In this document: in pieces, positions 1-8,797 of the stretch
Layout: every line of letters starts with the position of its first letter
Position numbering within the stretch: the first letter of the stretch is position 1
Assembly (NCBI GenBank): GCA_016840125.1
Contig: JAEOSY010000180.1
Coordinates: 1-33,516, forward strand
Direction: 5' to 3'
Source: Candidatus Helarchaeota archaeon
GTDB taxonomy: Archaea; Asgardarchaeota; Lokiarchaeia; Helarchaeales; HEL-GB-A
Length of the DNA stretch: 33,516 nt
The notes under the pieces: model-generated
Seen by the model: only the letters and a program-made list of their open reading frames with translations
Database searches by the model: none
What the model was told of the DNA's origin: nothing
Position numbers and translations under genes: made by a program

Positions 1-1
1 G

Positions 2-412
2 CACCTGACCGATCTCCGGATGCTGTATTTAGAGAGTGCGCAAATTAAGGAGATAAAGGGTCTTGAAAAGCTTACAAACCTCCGTGAACTCCACATGAGT
101 GGGAATCGAGTTAACAAAATCGAAGGACTTGACAATTTAGAGCGTCTAATGGTACTGAACCTCGGAAGCAACGAAATCACAAACATAGGGGGGTTATCAC
201 ATCTTAAAAACCTCCGAAAGCTATCTTTCTCTTGGAACCAAATTCAAGAGGTTAGGGGGTTAGAAAACTTGGTGAATCTGGTTGAACTCGGTCTCACGGG
301 TAACCCTCTGAAGCCAGAGGACTCTGAGTACGCATTTCCGGAAACTCCAGACGATATGCAGAAATTGCGCGATTACTGCAGAGATAAAGCCACACTGGAG
401 AATCGCTCATAG
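2..412 (+). CDS. Leucine-rich repeat protein, C-terminal part (5' end outside window)
   Basis: The reading frame is open from base 2, and the residues before the first ATG at 20 (HLTDLR) already fit the repeat, so the true start lies upstream. About five 22-residue repeats of SDS22 type are visible, with the pattern LxxLxNLxxLxLxxNxIxxIxGL (for example residues LTNLRELHMSGNRVNKIEGL). A short acidic cap follows, with PEDSEYAF and a basic tail. There is no signal peptide or membrane segment in the visible part, so a cytoplasmic protein-binding scaffold is likely. SDS22-like LRR proteins are common in Asgard archaea and eukaryotes. The partner is unknown. It converges on the small unknown gene that follows. 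A second, different LRR gene lies near 17 kb. Confidence 0.85.
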   Translation, partial: HLTDLRMLYLESAQIKEIKGLEKLTNLRELHMSGNRVNKIEGLDNLERLMVLNLGSNEITNIGGLSHLKNLRKLSFSWNQIQEVRGLENLVNLVELGLTGNPLKPEDSEYAFPETPDDMQKLRDYCRDKATLENRS

Positions 413-429
413 ATATTGACCCACGTTTT

Positions 430-765
430 CTAGTTCTCCAGTGCATAATTCATCCCATACTTGCTTTGTTCCACATACTCGAGGGAACCCTTATGGATCG
501 CGTGGGCGGTTTCGAGAGACATTCCCAGCTCTATGAATTGGTAGGGTTTCTTGAGGGCGATCTGGAGGACGTTCCGAATTTTGGCATTATAGAGTATATC
601 TTCAATGTTGGGATCCACGCCTTCGAGGAGAGATAGTAAATAGCGAATACTCTCAGGGTGATTACTGACTCTCAGGGCGATGGAGCCCAGACGACTACCA
701 AGTGACCCCCGTGCACTATCGGCGGATAAAATTAAACCATGAAAAACATTTCTATTCTCATTCAC
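430..765 (-). CDS. Hypothetical protein, 111 aa
   Basis: I do not recognise this protein. It starts at a GTG; no ATG is available at the start in frame, and no clear Shine-Dalgarno box precedes it. It is soluble-looking and mostly helical, with segments such as ESIRYLLSLLEGVDPNIEDIL and RNVLQIALKKPYQFIELGMSL. It has no cysteine pair, no signal peptide and no membrane span. The repeated short helical stretches vaguely recall an ARM/HEAT-like or death-fold protein, but that is only an impression. It is convergent with the LRR gene, with only 17 bp between the stops. Base composition is more GC-rich than the neighbouring vapBC genes. It is probably real, since the frame is uninterrupted and no competing frame exists on either strand. 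Confidence 0.55.
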   Translation of the reverse strand: MNENRNVFHGLILSADSARGSLGSRLGSIALRVSNHPESIRYLLSLLEGVDPNIEDILYNAKIRNVLQIALKKPYQFIELGMSLETAHAIHKGSLEYVEQSKYGMNYALEN

Positions 766-940
766 ACAATATTTAGGGTCCTAACCTAGAAATGAATGTT
801 TATATTAGTGTCGAATCATTCAATTTGACTTTCTTAGAGAGTATAAAAATAGGTCTTTATTTTACTGCAAAATTGTTGCGGAGAGATTTTGTCGTTTTCT
901 CGGACGGTTACGGACATGTTTTTCATTCCCCTTTCTAACG

Positions 941-1366
941 TTAAATATCATCAATGAAGATAATTTGTGTGGTGAATGCCCCTTGGTTTAAGAGAGCCTC
1001 GATTTCAGCTTCTCGCTTCATATATAAGGGTATTTCCTGAATCAACGCTAAAGCGATGGAATAGCAATCAGCCAGCGAAATGGGGTACTGACATTTCAAT
1101 TTTGCAGCAACGTCCCTCAACTTTTTTTCTTCAAACAAAATAAACCTTCTTAGAAATTTAGTTACGGTTTTCTGAGCTTGATCAAATCCGCTATTTCGAC
1201 ATATAATATATAGCAGTTCAGTATGGACAAAGGGACTGATATAAAAATGTTCTAGGGACTCATTTTGAAGAACATGCTCTTTGAATTTTCGTCCTAACTC
1301 CGTTCCTTCGATATATTCAAGCAAAACCCCAGTATCAATCACGATTGAACCTTTTTTCGCGCTCAT
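941..1366 (-). CDS. vapC: VapC-type PIN-domain ribonuclease toxin
   Basis: PIN-domain proteins are metal-dependent ribonucleases, and VapC toxins cleave tRNA or rRNA until bound by VapB. The acidic residues of the PIN site are visible: the D of VIDTGVLLEY near the N-terminus, the E of HTELLY in the middle, the D of SLADCYSIALAL, and a final IFIDD motif. At about 140 aa the length is typical. I place the start at the ATG at 1366 rather than the TTG at 1372, because a GAGGA box inside vapB (1376-1380) is 9 nt from the ATG but only 3 nt from the TTG. It overlaps the end of vapB by 32 nt, so translational coupling is likely. Confidence 0.88.
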   Translation of the reverse strand: MSAKKGSIVIDTGVLLEYIEGTELGRKFKEHVLQNESLEHFYISPFVHTELLYIICRNSGFDQAQKTVTKFLRRFILFEEKKLRDVAAKLKCQYPISLADCYSIALALIQEIPLYMKREAEIEALLNQGAFTTQIIFIDDI

Positions 1367-1604
1367 ATTCAAGAGTCCTCAATTCCTTTAAATATTTTTT
1401 CCCTTCGCCTGGTTTTAGGATGCCAAAAAATTGGTCAATATCTTTTAAAAATTCCGCCTTATCAATTATTGGTTTTTCTGAGTCCAATAAAAATTGTATA
1501 GCCGCGTTATATGATACGCGTCGTCCCAATTGTTTCTCCATTTTATTAATAAGTTCAAATAATCGCTTTTGAACGGCTTCAGATATTTGAATGGTAGTGG
1601 TCAT
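1335..1604 (-). CDS. vapB: VapB-like antitoxin (ribbon-helix-helix type)
   Basis: This 89-aa protein precedes and overlaps vapC, the standard antitoxin-toxin order. The N-terminus (MTTTIQISEAVQKRLFELI) fits a ribbon-helix-helix strand followed by a helix. This part should dimerise and bind operator DNA. The C-terminal half (YLKELRTLEYEREKRFNRD) is charged and helical, as expected for the segment that wraps the toxin. An AGGTG box lies about 8 nt before the ATG. Two related 15-bp palindromes lie just upstream at 1616-1648 and probably serve as the autoregulatory operator. Confidence 0.8.
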   Translation of the reverse strand: MTTTIQISEAVQKRLFELINKMEKQLGRRVSYNAAIQFLLDSEKPIIDKAEFLKDIDQFFGILKPGEGKKYLKELRTLEYEREKRFNRD

Positions 1605-1615
1605 TTTACATTCAC

Positions 1616-1648
1616 CTATAATAGTTATAGTATCTATGGTATTTATAG
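1616..1648 (-). promoter_or_regulatory. Tandem palindromic operator of the first vapBC pair
   Basis: Two 15-bp imperfect palindromes, CTATAATAGTTATAG (1616-1630) and CTATGGTATTTATAG (1634-1648), share 12 of 15 bases and are 18 bp apart from start to start. They lie 12-44 bp before the vapB ATG and overlap the expected TATA/transcription-start region. Paired sites of this kind fit cooperative binding of ribbon-helix-helix antitoxin dimers. The repeat is seen directly; the operator role is inferred. Confidence 0.6.
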
Positions 1649-1970
1649 ATGAGTATGATTGTGTTTATAAAAAATATCCAATCGCGAATTTTTAGATATT
1701 ATGGCTCAGCACAAAACATATTTGAACTACGGACTAGATGAGACGACATTCTATCCAAAATCGAAAAGAAATCAAGCTTCTGCTTCATAGACATGAAACG
1801 GAGTGAAAAAATAGACATGTAGCTGTCTATTGTAAATCTTAAAAAAAATAAAAAAAAAATGCATCTTTGGAATTAATTGAATTTTAAATTATCTAGTTGA
1901 TTATGCGGAGAGATGACCTCATCGCATTTAAAAAGTAAATATTTTAAATATTTAGTTAAAGATTCTAAAT
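1649..1970. other. AT-rich intergenic stretch without a gene
   Basis: This stretch lies between the divergent vapBC operator and the membrane-protein gene at 1989. It is strongly AT-rich, with A-runs around 1840-1860 and several short T/A tracts (ATTTTAAATATTTAG near 1940-1955 could hold a TATA box for the downstream gene). I see no ORF with coding character, no tRNA and no long repeat. Confidence 0.5.
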
Positions 1971-1988
1971 TTGGAGGTTATGGCTCGA

Positions 1989-2693
1989 ATGACTGAGATT
2001 TACTATCCTCTCGAGAAAACAGGATTGCAAGGTGTCATCCCAGAGGCGGATGAAGTCCTGTATAGCACATTGTGTGAAGCAATCTTCCGTAGAACGAAAG
2101 GTACGGGAGCTGGACTAAAATCATGGAAGAAAAATTGGCAGACGCCAGTTGTGCTAACGTCGAGAGGTGTCGCCTATATAGAAAGGGTTGCCTACCAGTC
2201 GTATGATTTTGATGTGCGGGAAATACCTAGGACACCGGTATATATCCCATGGTACGGCGTGGAATGGGTCGCGCGGGGGCGGCTGCAGATCCGGGATACG
2301 GAGTTCAAACTGATCCGGACAGTTGAACTAGAGTCTGAGGAAGCGTTCAGCAGGCGTTTCCACGAGTTTGGCGGAAAGTTCAGACCCCTGGTGAAACAGG
2401 TGAAGGAAGCTGCAGGCGTTGCAAACAGACGGTTGAAGATTCTCTTATGGGGACTGGGCATCGGCGTACTTCTATTTTTCATTGGGTTCTTCGCGTTTCA
2501 ATATCCCTTGGAATACCTCTTGAGCTCCTATTATTGGGGATCCGACTTCCTATGGTTTCTTATCTTTACGACTTTAGTTGGGCTGGGTATCTCTTGGATA
2601 GTTATTTCGAGACGCGCCTACAAAAGGGTCCAGAAGTACGAAGAATCGAAAGACCTGCCTGCAACCTTGGATTGGGATGAAATCAAAGATTAA
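1989..2693 (+). CDS. Membrane-anchored protein of unknown function with two C-terminal transmembrane segments
   Basis: The start is decided by the GGAGGT box at 1973-1978. It is 10 nt from the ATG at 1989 (MTEIYYPLEK) but only 1 nt from the ATG at 1980, and it overlaps the upstream TTG. The first roughly 145 residues are soluble and include an aromatic, Arg-rich part (REIPRTPVYIPWYGVEWVAR) that could be a PH-like or beta-rich domain. Two hydrophobic spans follow (ILLWGLGIGVLLFFIGFFAF and FLWFLIFTTLVGLGISWIVI), then a basic RRAYKR stop-transfer and an acidic tail. Both ends are probably cytoplasmic. I do not recognise the family. It ends 27 bp before the large surface-protein gene and may be co-transcribed with it. 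Confidence 0.7.
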   Translation: MTEIYYPLEKTGLQGVIPEADEVLYSTLCEAIFRRTKGTGAGLKSWKKNWQTPVVLTSRGVAYIERVAYQSYDFDVREIPRTPVYIPWYGVEWVARGRLQIRDTEFKLIRTVELESEEAFSRRFHEFGGKFRPLVKQVKEAAGVANRRLKILLWGLGIGVLLFFIGFFAFQYPLEYLLSSYYWGSDFLWFLIFTTLVGLGISWIVISRRAYKRVQKYEESKDLPATLDWDEIKD

Positions 2694-2720
2694 TTGGGCA
2701 TATGTTATGAGGCGTAATCA

Positions 2721-5183
2721 TTGAGACATCCAAATTTGAAAAAACTACTCATACTCCTCTTTTTTTGTTTCTTCTTCTATTCTAATCTACAAATCTATCG
2801 AAGCGGTAGTCCAGAAGGGGGGAAGGAAATCAGCAGCATTGGTAACATAGATGGATTGAACCCATTAGCGAGCTGGAATTTCTCTTCGATTATAATCGAT
2901 GATTCGGGGTCTGGGGGAAATGGGACTTGGAGCTGGGTAGCGAATCAGACATGGTGCAGTGGGAATGGGACCGCAGGCAATCCGTATATTATTGAAAATA
3001 TTACAGTAAATTCAGGGGAGTCCTATGGCATAAGAATCCTTGATTCAACTCAATATTTTGTGATTCAAAACTGCACGATTAAGAATGCACAAATTCATGG
3101 CATTTCACTCATACGGACAAGCAATGGTCGGCTCATAGACAACAAGTTATACGCGAATGTACGAGGAATCTTCCTCTACGAAGAGTGTCATGACAATTTG
3201 GTGCAGGGGAATACTCTAATTAACAACACATATGGGATTTTATTGGATGGAGGGAGTGGAGCCCCATGGGAATATAAAAATTCAAGGAATGTTATTGACC
3301 ATAATTATCTTTCAGGAAATAATTATTCGTTACAACTTACCACATGGAATGAATATAGCAACATTACAAACAACCTTCTCCTAAATAACGGGTTCAACAA
3401 CGAGGATGACTATGGGATTGAACTCGTATGGAGTAGAAACAATATCATTTTCAATAACACCATCACAAACCAGAAGGGCACTTGTATTTACATTAATTCC
3501 ATCATTAATGGAGGGGACAACTCTATATTGAATAATCGATTGATGCATGGCGCATTTAATGGGATTCAAGTTGGTGAAAATGATACAATCATTTCTGGGA
3601 ATTTTATCCAAAATCAGACTCAGAATGGATTAATAACTGGGTCGAATAATCTTGAGATCTTCGGCAACACGTTCAAAGATAATCCACAAATAGGGATTTC
3701 TATCAGCAGTCCAACTAGCCTTATCTATAACAACACATTTTTAAACAGCGGGGGAGATCATGCCGATTCCACATGGGGTGATATTATTGATTGGAATAAC
3801 TCAGTTATCGGGAATTACTGGGATGATTATTCGGGCGGGGATCAAGATGATGACGGGATCGGTGATTACGCATACCGCGTCCCCAATAGATTTGGAATGG
3901 GGTGGGATTACCTCCCCCAATGGCGTGATGGTCCAACTATAAATGTGACTGAACCCATTCAGAACGAGATTTACCACATTACCCCACCCAACTTTACCAT
4001 TGCAATCTCCGATCCCACGCTGGACACCCTCTGGTACTCCATTCACCTCGGGAATACATCCTATAGCAGGATTATTTCAAGTAATGGTACGGTAAACACC
4101 ACCGATTGGGTCAACCTTGGGGACGGAAATGTTACTTTGGGGTTCTATGGGAATGACTCGCAGGGAAACGTCAACTACACCATTGTAAATATAATCAAGG
4201 ATGCACTGCTCCCTAATATCACGATCCTATCCCCGAATAATACCGCAATATTTGGCAACCAGCCGCCAAGCTTTGAGGTAATCCTCGGAGGCGCAGATAA
4301 TAGTAAGACATGGTACTCATTGTTTAATGGGACGCACTGGTCAGATAATGTTACATTCTCTGGATTGATAGATCAAATTAATCAGTCGCTTTGGGCGGAT
4401 ATCGGAAACGGCACGGTGACCGTGCGGTTCTCTGTAAATGACTCTGCAAATAACATTGTTTTTGATGAAGTTCAGCTGTTCAAGGATATCATTGAGCCAA
4501 ATATAACCATTATCGGGGAATTAGCAAATGAAACCTTTGGTTTGCAAGCCCCGCAATTTAATCTTTCGATCTTTGAAGGGAATTTGGATGAGATTTGGTA
4601 TACTCTTGATGGGGGCTTAACGAACTATAGTTGTTCAAGTTCAGGGCAGATCAACTCAACCTTATGGGAGAGCCTATCGGATGGCCCGATAACAATTCGA
4701 TTTTATGCGAATGACACGGTAGGGAATATAAATTATTTAGAAATTACTATTGAGAAGCAAACCGAACAATCCCCTGGAGATGAGGATTATTTAATGGAGA
4801 TAATATTACTCGCGACTCTCATTATCGGCGTAATTGCTGCGGCACTCACTTTCAGAAAAATCTTTAGAGGTGTCCCTCCATCGCCAGCAGAAAAACCGTC
4901 TTGGATTAGTACGGCTTTTGGTTACACCCCCGAACTCGAAAGGAAATTCTCTATACTCCGAGATCAACCACATAAATTCGCGAATGATGTGGAACTCCAG
5001 CATTTCCTCAGCAAACCCTTTACGATTCTACCTAGTGAGATTATTACCAAACTGGATCGGTTATCTTACTCAGACGAGGAGAAAATTGAGATCCTACAAA
5101 CGCTCCTTATCCTTCCTCCTGAGCGCCGCCAACGCGTGCTTGCCAAAATAATTGAAAATCCCCCGCGGGAGGCTGCCTCGTAA
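2721..5183 (+). CDS. Large NosD-type beta-helix surface protein with Ig-like repeats, TM anchor and cytosolic tail
   Basis: The start is TTG, since an in-frame TAA lies two codons upstream; a GAGG box precedes it by about 9 nt. Residues 1-28 form a signal peptide or N-terminal anchor (KKLLILLFFCFFFYSNL). Residues about 75-400 are right-handed beta-helix repeats of NosD/CASH type, rich in N-x-S/T sites (short units such as NCTIKNAQIHGISL, ending in GNYWDDYSGGDQDDDGIGDY). Three Ig-like repeats follow at about 404-685, each with a WY(S/T)L...GxxTxRFYxND pattern. One membrane span lies at 692-711, followed by a 109-residue cytosolic domain rich in charged helices. Such proteins are probably adhesins or glycan-binding surface proteins; the ligand is unknown. 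The stop codon TAA abuts the ATG of the next regulator gene. Confidence 0.85.
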   Translation: MRHPNLKKLLILLFFCFFFYSNLQIYRSGSPEGGKEISSIGNIDGLNPLASWNFSSIIIDDSGSGGNGTWSWVANQTWCSGNGTAGNPYIIENITVNSGESYGIRILDSTQYFVIQNCTIKNAQIHGISLIRTSNGRLIDNKLYANVRGIFLYEECHDNLVQGNTLINNTYGILLDGGSGAPWEYKNSRNVIDHNYLSGNNYSLQLTTWNEYSNITNNLLLNNGFNNEDDYGIELVWSRNNIIFNNTITNQKGTCIYINSIINGGDNSILNNRLMHGAFNGIQVGENDTIISGNFIQNQTQNGLITGSNNLEIFGNTFKDNPQIGISISSPTSLIYNNTFLNSGGDHADSTWGDIIDWNNSVIGNYWDDYSGGDQDDDGIGDYAYRVPNRFGMGWDYLPQWRDGPTINVTEPIQNEIYHITPPNFTIAISDPTLDTLWYSIHLGNTSYSRIISSNGTVNTTDWVNLGDGNVTLGFYGNDSQGNVNYTIVNIIKDALLPNITILSPNNTAIFGNQPPSFEVILGGADNSKTWYSLFNGTHWSDNVTFSGLIDQINQSLWADIGNGTVTVRFSVNDSANNIVFDEVQLFKDIIEPNITIIGELANETFGLQAPQFNLSIFEGNLDEIWYTLDGGLTNYSCSSSGQINSTLWESLSDGPITIRFYANDTVGNINYLEITIEKQTEQSPGDEDYLMEIILLATLIIGVIAAALTFRKIFRGVPPSPAEKPSWISTAFGYTPELERKFSILRDQPHKFANDVELQHFLSKPFTILPSEIITKLDRLSYSDEEKIEILQTLLILPPERRQRVLAKIIENPPREAAS

Positions 5184-5882
5184 ATGTCCACGGGAAAGAC
5201 ACTCCCAGGCTACGAATCCCTTTCTGATCTGGAGGCAGCTCTCTATAACGTTTTGAAGGAAATTTTAGACAAAAATGTGATCTTCTACCTTAACTCAGAA
5301 TTTTTCGGCCTGTGCTGCAGGAAGTTGCGAGCCCCTGAACTAGATGTTTATAGGGGACTTTACTCCTTGATCTACCAGAAGTTCATCGTCCCTGGGACTA
5401 GCCTCACCCGAGATAGAGTGTTAGAAAATTCTACAAGACAGCAAATTCTTGCTAGCATAGAAAAGTACCCGGGCATTCATATTCGGGGACTTTGTTCTGC
5501 ATTAAACAAGCGAATCGGCGTCATTCTGGCGCACCTTGAGGTACTAGAGACTTTTGGGTTCATTCGGAACAAAAAATTCAGCTCGTTCAAACCCACCCTC
5601 CTCTTTCTCAAAGATTTTCCTGAAACTTATGATACCCTTTTCCTCGTCTTGAAGAACGCAAATGCGTGGCGGATACTTCAATTACTTTCCGCGCAACAAT
5701 TGACTATGACAGAGCTGAGCTCGCGACTGGAACTCCACCACAGCACCATTCAGTACCATCTCGCCCGGTTGGAGCGCCTTGACCTCGTGTTCCGAATGGT
5801 GGGAGATCATAGTACCAAATTTACATTCAATAAGGCGAAATTGGAGTTCTTTACACGATTTTCTGAGTTATATTTGAAATAA
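5184..5882 (+). CDS. Tandem winged-helix transcriptional regulator
   Basis: At least two winged-helix DNA-binding modules are visible. One is at about residues 88-138 (RQQILASIEKYPGIHIRGLC...LEVLETFGFIRNK) and the second at about 163-228 (AWRILQLLSAQQLTMTELSSR...HSTIQYHLARLERLDLVF), which is clearly ArsR/MarR-like. The N-terminal 75 residues are helical and may be a third, degenerate module. There is no membrane span, so it is cytoplasmic. The ATG directly follows the TAA of the beta-helix surface-protein gene (TAAATG), with no intergenic space, so the two are almost certainly translated from one mRNA. A dedicated regulator for the surface protein, possibly signalled through its cytosolic tail, is inference. 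Confidence 0.82.
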   Translation: MSTGKTLPGYESLSDLEAALYNVLKEILDKNVIFYLNSEFFGLCCRKLRAPELDVYRGLYSLIYQKFIVPGTSLTRDRVLENSTRQQILASIEKYPGIHIRGLCSALNKRIGVILAHLEVLETFGFIRNKKFSSFKPTLLFLKDFPETYDTLFLVLKNANAWRILQLLSAQQLTMTELSSRLELHHSTIQYHLARLERLDLVFRMVGDHSTKFTFNKAKLEFFTRFSELYLK

Positions 5883-5915
5883 CAAGATTAATCTAACTTG
5901 AGATTTCATCGGTTG

Positions 5916-6518
5916 TCATTTTCTCGGTTGAAACTCGGGAAGATATTGGCGGTAGTATTTCTGTAGCATAAGTTTCTCAAAAAGGTAACTACTGAACGCG
6001 GCACTGATCATTACTACACTGATATAAAAGCCATAATTCACTAGCCAGTACTCACCATAGACCCAATACCAAGCAAACCCTGTAAATCCGGAGACCCAAT
6101 CCAAACCGACATCCACAGGAGTGAGAAATTGCAGGAAGGAGAAAGCGGTGAAAATTATGAGAATGATTACCCCCACCTTAAAGAAAGAATTGGAATGAGA
6201 GTCAAATGGGTTGACGGATTTCCCACGATTTCTAAGGATCATGCCAGTACAATAGAAGAGTAATAGGAGAAAGCCGAGAAAGTAAAGAAGACCGAAGAGA
6301 GCCGGTTGAAGACCAGAAGAAAATAATTCGTGTAGGTATAAATTTTCAGGGGAAGAGTTAATAGAAATAGTATTTCCCCAACAATTCGTCCTTGTCCAAT
6401 AACTCACCTTCGTAAACCATGGAAACATGAAGGATAGAACACCGAAAAGGACAGCAATAAGCGCAAAGCCATTGTAGGTCTCCCATAGGGTCCATAGTTT
6501 CTCCGAAAATGAAGTCAT
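5916..6518 (-). CDS. Four-pass membrane protein of unknown function
   Basis: Four hydrophobic spans are visible: GFALIAVLFGVLSFMFPWF near residue 18, ALFGLLYFLGFLLLLFYCTG near 73, VGVIILIIFTAFSFLQFL near 113, and NYGFYISVVMISAAFSSYLF near 160. The loop after span 1 is polar, with N and S residues (TISINSSPENLY), consistent with an extracellular loop. The C-terminus is basic (YYRQYLPEFQPRK). A GGGGA box precedes the ATG. It converges on the winged-helix gene and lies downstream of, and on the same strand as, the second surface-protein gene. I do not recognise the family; it could loosely resemble small membrane proteins associated with envelope genes. Confidence 0.68.
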   Translation of the reverse strand: MTSFSEKLWTLWETYNGFALIAVLFGVLSFMFPWFTKVSYWTRTNCWGNTISINSSPENLYLHELFSSGLQPALFGLLYFLGFLLLLFYCTGMILRNRGKSVNPFDSHSNSFFKVGVIILIIFTAFSFLQFLTPVDVGLDWVSGFTGFAWYWVYGEYWLVNYGFYISVVMISAAFSSYLFEKLMLQKYYRQYLPEFQPRK

Positions 6519-6651
6519 TTTATCCCCAACAAAATCGCTTCTTTATTAAAGATCTGACAATCACTCCTTTAAAAGGTAACGGGGGCAGTTTCTGAGCTGA
6601 TTACTTAAATTAATATCGGGTGAGGAAAAGAGAGTCAAAAAACAAAAAAAA

Positions 6652-8640
6652 TTAGAAGTGATGTTCTCTTTTTTTAAGTACATAGAACGCAACCGCTACA
6701 ACCAGCGCCAAATTGACAAATAGCAAGTCAAAGGCAGGAATTCCGTCATCAGAAGGGGTGGGTGGTTCTTCTTCTTCTTCCACTGTGGGTCCTTGATACA
6801 CTCCCGGATCTGGGTCAATGGCAGGGTAGGTTCCATCATATGTTGTGAAGTAGTAGGTATAATTTCCAGCTGTTAAGTTCGTAGTATAGTTATAGACACA
6901 CCCATCTGTGTAATTTGTATCCAGTACGAGTTGTCCCATGTCATATGGTGTGGAATTAATATAAACACGGACGTAAGTCGGTTGATCATTATCTATATCG
7001 AGGTATTCAACGGTAAATGTGAACCAAGTAGTAGATTCGTTACCAGCTGAGGGGGAAACGGTTCCATTTGATAAGGATGGAGGTGCATTTAGGATAGTAG
7101 GTCCCGAACTCTCCCCGATTCGTAAGACGCGCTCTACATCGGAGCCATTACTTGCTTCAAAATGGTATTCGTGTGACCCATAGGAGAGTGAAGTAGAATA
7201 GATAAACTCTACCCCATCGGTGAAGTCAAAATCGCTCGAATTTCGGATGGACATGGGATTGGACGCCCCGTCAATGACGACGCGAATAAACGTGGGAGCA
7301 ATATTTCCGAGGTCCGTATAGGTTATGGTAAAATTGAAATCACTTGTAATATTCCCGGTTAAAGGCGACAAACCGGCATTCGTTAAAATAGGATAGGGAT
7401 GATAATCGTTACTATCATTATTATTCCCGGTCGACCCCCCGGTTTCGTAAATATCGGTGGAATAATTGTAGATTAAATTCCAATTTATTTGATTGTTATC
7501 AGAATTGGCTAAATACACTCCGTAATCCCCGGTATCATTGATGATGTTATAGGTCACATAGTTGTTTGAGGATTGATCAAAATAGATTCCTCGAGTCCCA
7601 CCACCTACTAAATCAGTTAAATGATGGATTTTATTATTAATTATGCGATTAGTATAAGAAGTTTCGAGGTGTATTCCGTAATCACCCGTGTCGTTTAAGA
7701 TATTTGAAGTCATATTACAATTTGAGGATTCATACAACCAGATCCCGCGAGAGATACCACCCATTCCGCCGCCTAGATCTCTTTGATTCCGTATGGTGTT
7801 GTTGTGCATGAGGATTCTATTGCAATTATAAATTAATATGCCATAGGCATTATCCATATCGTCATTCCAATTGTTCTCAAAGATATTATTGATTATTCGT
7901 TCGTCGTAGGAATAGTCAAGCTGGACACTACTATGCGTTGAATAAGTCCCAGTCACATGATTGTCAATGTAGGTATTGTTATTCGAGTAATATCCGTAAA
8001 GTCCCGCTTGAGAAGGAATACCCATTTGATCATACCAGAGATCTCCAAGATTGGTATTATTAATCACAGTATTGTTAGCAGAATATCGGATACCAACTCC
8101 AGTATTACAGCTGTTCATAGTATTATTTACTATTAGAGTATTGTTAGCGTTGTCCCATAACCAGATCCCTACCCCATAATGAGAGATATTGTTTTTAGAA
8201 ACGGAATTACTCATGGAATTATTGAAGAAAAACCCTGCTAAATTAAAGATTCCAGTTAGAGTATTATTCGTTAATTTACCGTGTGTGACATTGTGAAGTT
8301 CTACGGTTGATTCCCAATCATTGCCCAGAAGCGTGCAATTTCGTATAGTGAAATACGCATCAGTATTTCTGATTTCAATTGCTGAGATCGTTAATGCAGA
8401 GACATCTATTGCTAAATCTTCGATAATATATGGATTGGAAAGGGTCCCATTTCCAGAGGTGGATTCATTCTGGAGATCCGCATTCCCATTAATTGAGATA
8501 GGTGCAGCTTTGATTTTCAATATTATGCCGGAGTCGCTTCTTACACTCGAATTTTCACTCTGAAACATTGGAATGGATGACAGCGAAGCCATGAAAAGGA
8601 GAAGAAAGAGGATAATACTTTTAGAATTTGGTTTTTTCAT
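6652..8640 (-). CDS. NosD-type beta-helix surface protein with C-terminal membrane anchor
   Basis: Residues 1-27 form a signal peptide (KSIILFLLLFMASLSSIPMF). From about residue 50 to 410, many beta-helix rungs carry the repeated N(x)NxI/xNNxI pattern with dense N-glycosylation sequons (short units such as NNTLTGIFNL, YVTYNIINDTGDYGVYL). Two Ig-like or cadherin-like repeats follow (about 420-515 and 520-620), each built as APPxLxNGTVSPxxG...FTxTYxDxDxxxPxxVRVxI. An EEEEEPPTPSDDG linker leads to one membrane span (FDLLFVNLALVVAVAFYVL) and a KKREHH tail. The acidic, proline-rich linker before the anchor is typical of archaeal surface proteins held in an S-layer. It is a paralogue in architecture of the 820-aa protein but lacks its cytosolic domain. 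Confidence 0.85.
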   Translation of the reverse strand: MKKPNSKSIILFLLLFMASLSSIPMFQSENSSVRSDSGIILKIKAAPISINGNADLQNESTSGNGTLSNPYIIEDLAIDVSALTISAIEIRNTDAYFTIRNCTLLGNDWESTVELHNVTHGKLTNNTLTGIFNLAGFFFNNSMSNSVSKNNISHYGVGIWLWDNANNTLIVNNTMNSCNTGVGIRYSANNTVINNTNLGDLWYDQMGIPSQAGLYGYYSNNNTYIDNHVTGTYSTHSSVQLDYSYDERIINNIFENNWNDDMDNAYGILIYNCNRILMHNNTIRNQRDLGGGMGGISRGIWLYESSNCNMTSNILNDTGDYGIHLETSYTNRIINNKIHHLTDLVGGGTRGIYFDQSSNNYVTYNIINDTGDYGVYLANSDNNQINWNLIYNYSTDIYETGGSTGNNNDSNDYHPYPILTNAGLSPLTGNITSDFNFTITYTDLGNIAPTFIRVVIDGASNPMSIRNSSDFDFTDGVEFIYSTSLSYGSHEYHFEASNGSDVERVLRIGESSGPTILNAPPSLSNGTVSPSAGNESTTWFTFTVEYLDIDNDQPTYVRVYINSTPYDMGQLVLDTNYTDGCVYNYTTNLTAGNYTYYFTTYDGTYPAIDPDPGVYQGPTVEEEEEPPTPSDDGIPAFDLLFVNLALVVAVAFYVLKKREHHF

Positions 8641-8797
8641 TATTTTTACCCATTTAAAAAATGTATAATAAAAAATCTCACTTGATTCATAAAAAACTAT
8701 TTCTTACCCCTTTAGATTTTAATTTAATTGGAGGGGAATTTTCAAAAGAAAGAAATACTATTAAGAACTATATTGATTAACAGAAGCATCAATTCAT

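Noticed and set aside
1835..1862. A-rich tract as a replication origin
   Set aside because: No origin-recognition-box-like repeats and no cdc6/orc1 gene nearby; simple AT richness is enough to explain it.
2192..2482. Minus-strand open frame opposite the membrane protein
   Set aside because: Its composition (Ser/Arg-rich, no recognisable domain) is that of an antisense shadow, and the plus-strand frame has a good ribosome-binding site and membrane spans.
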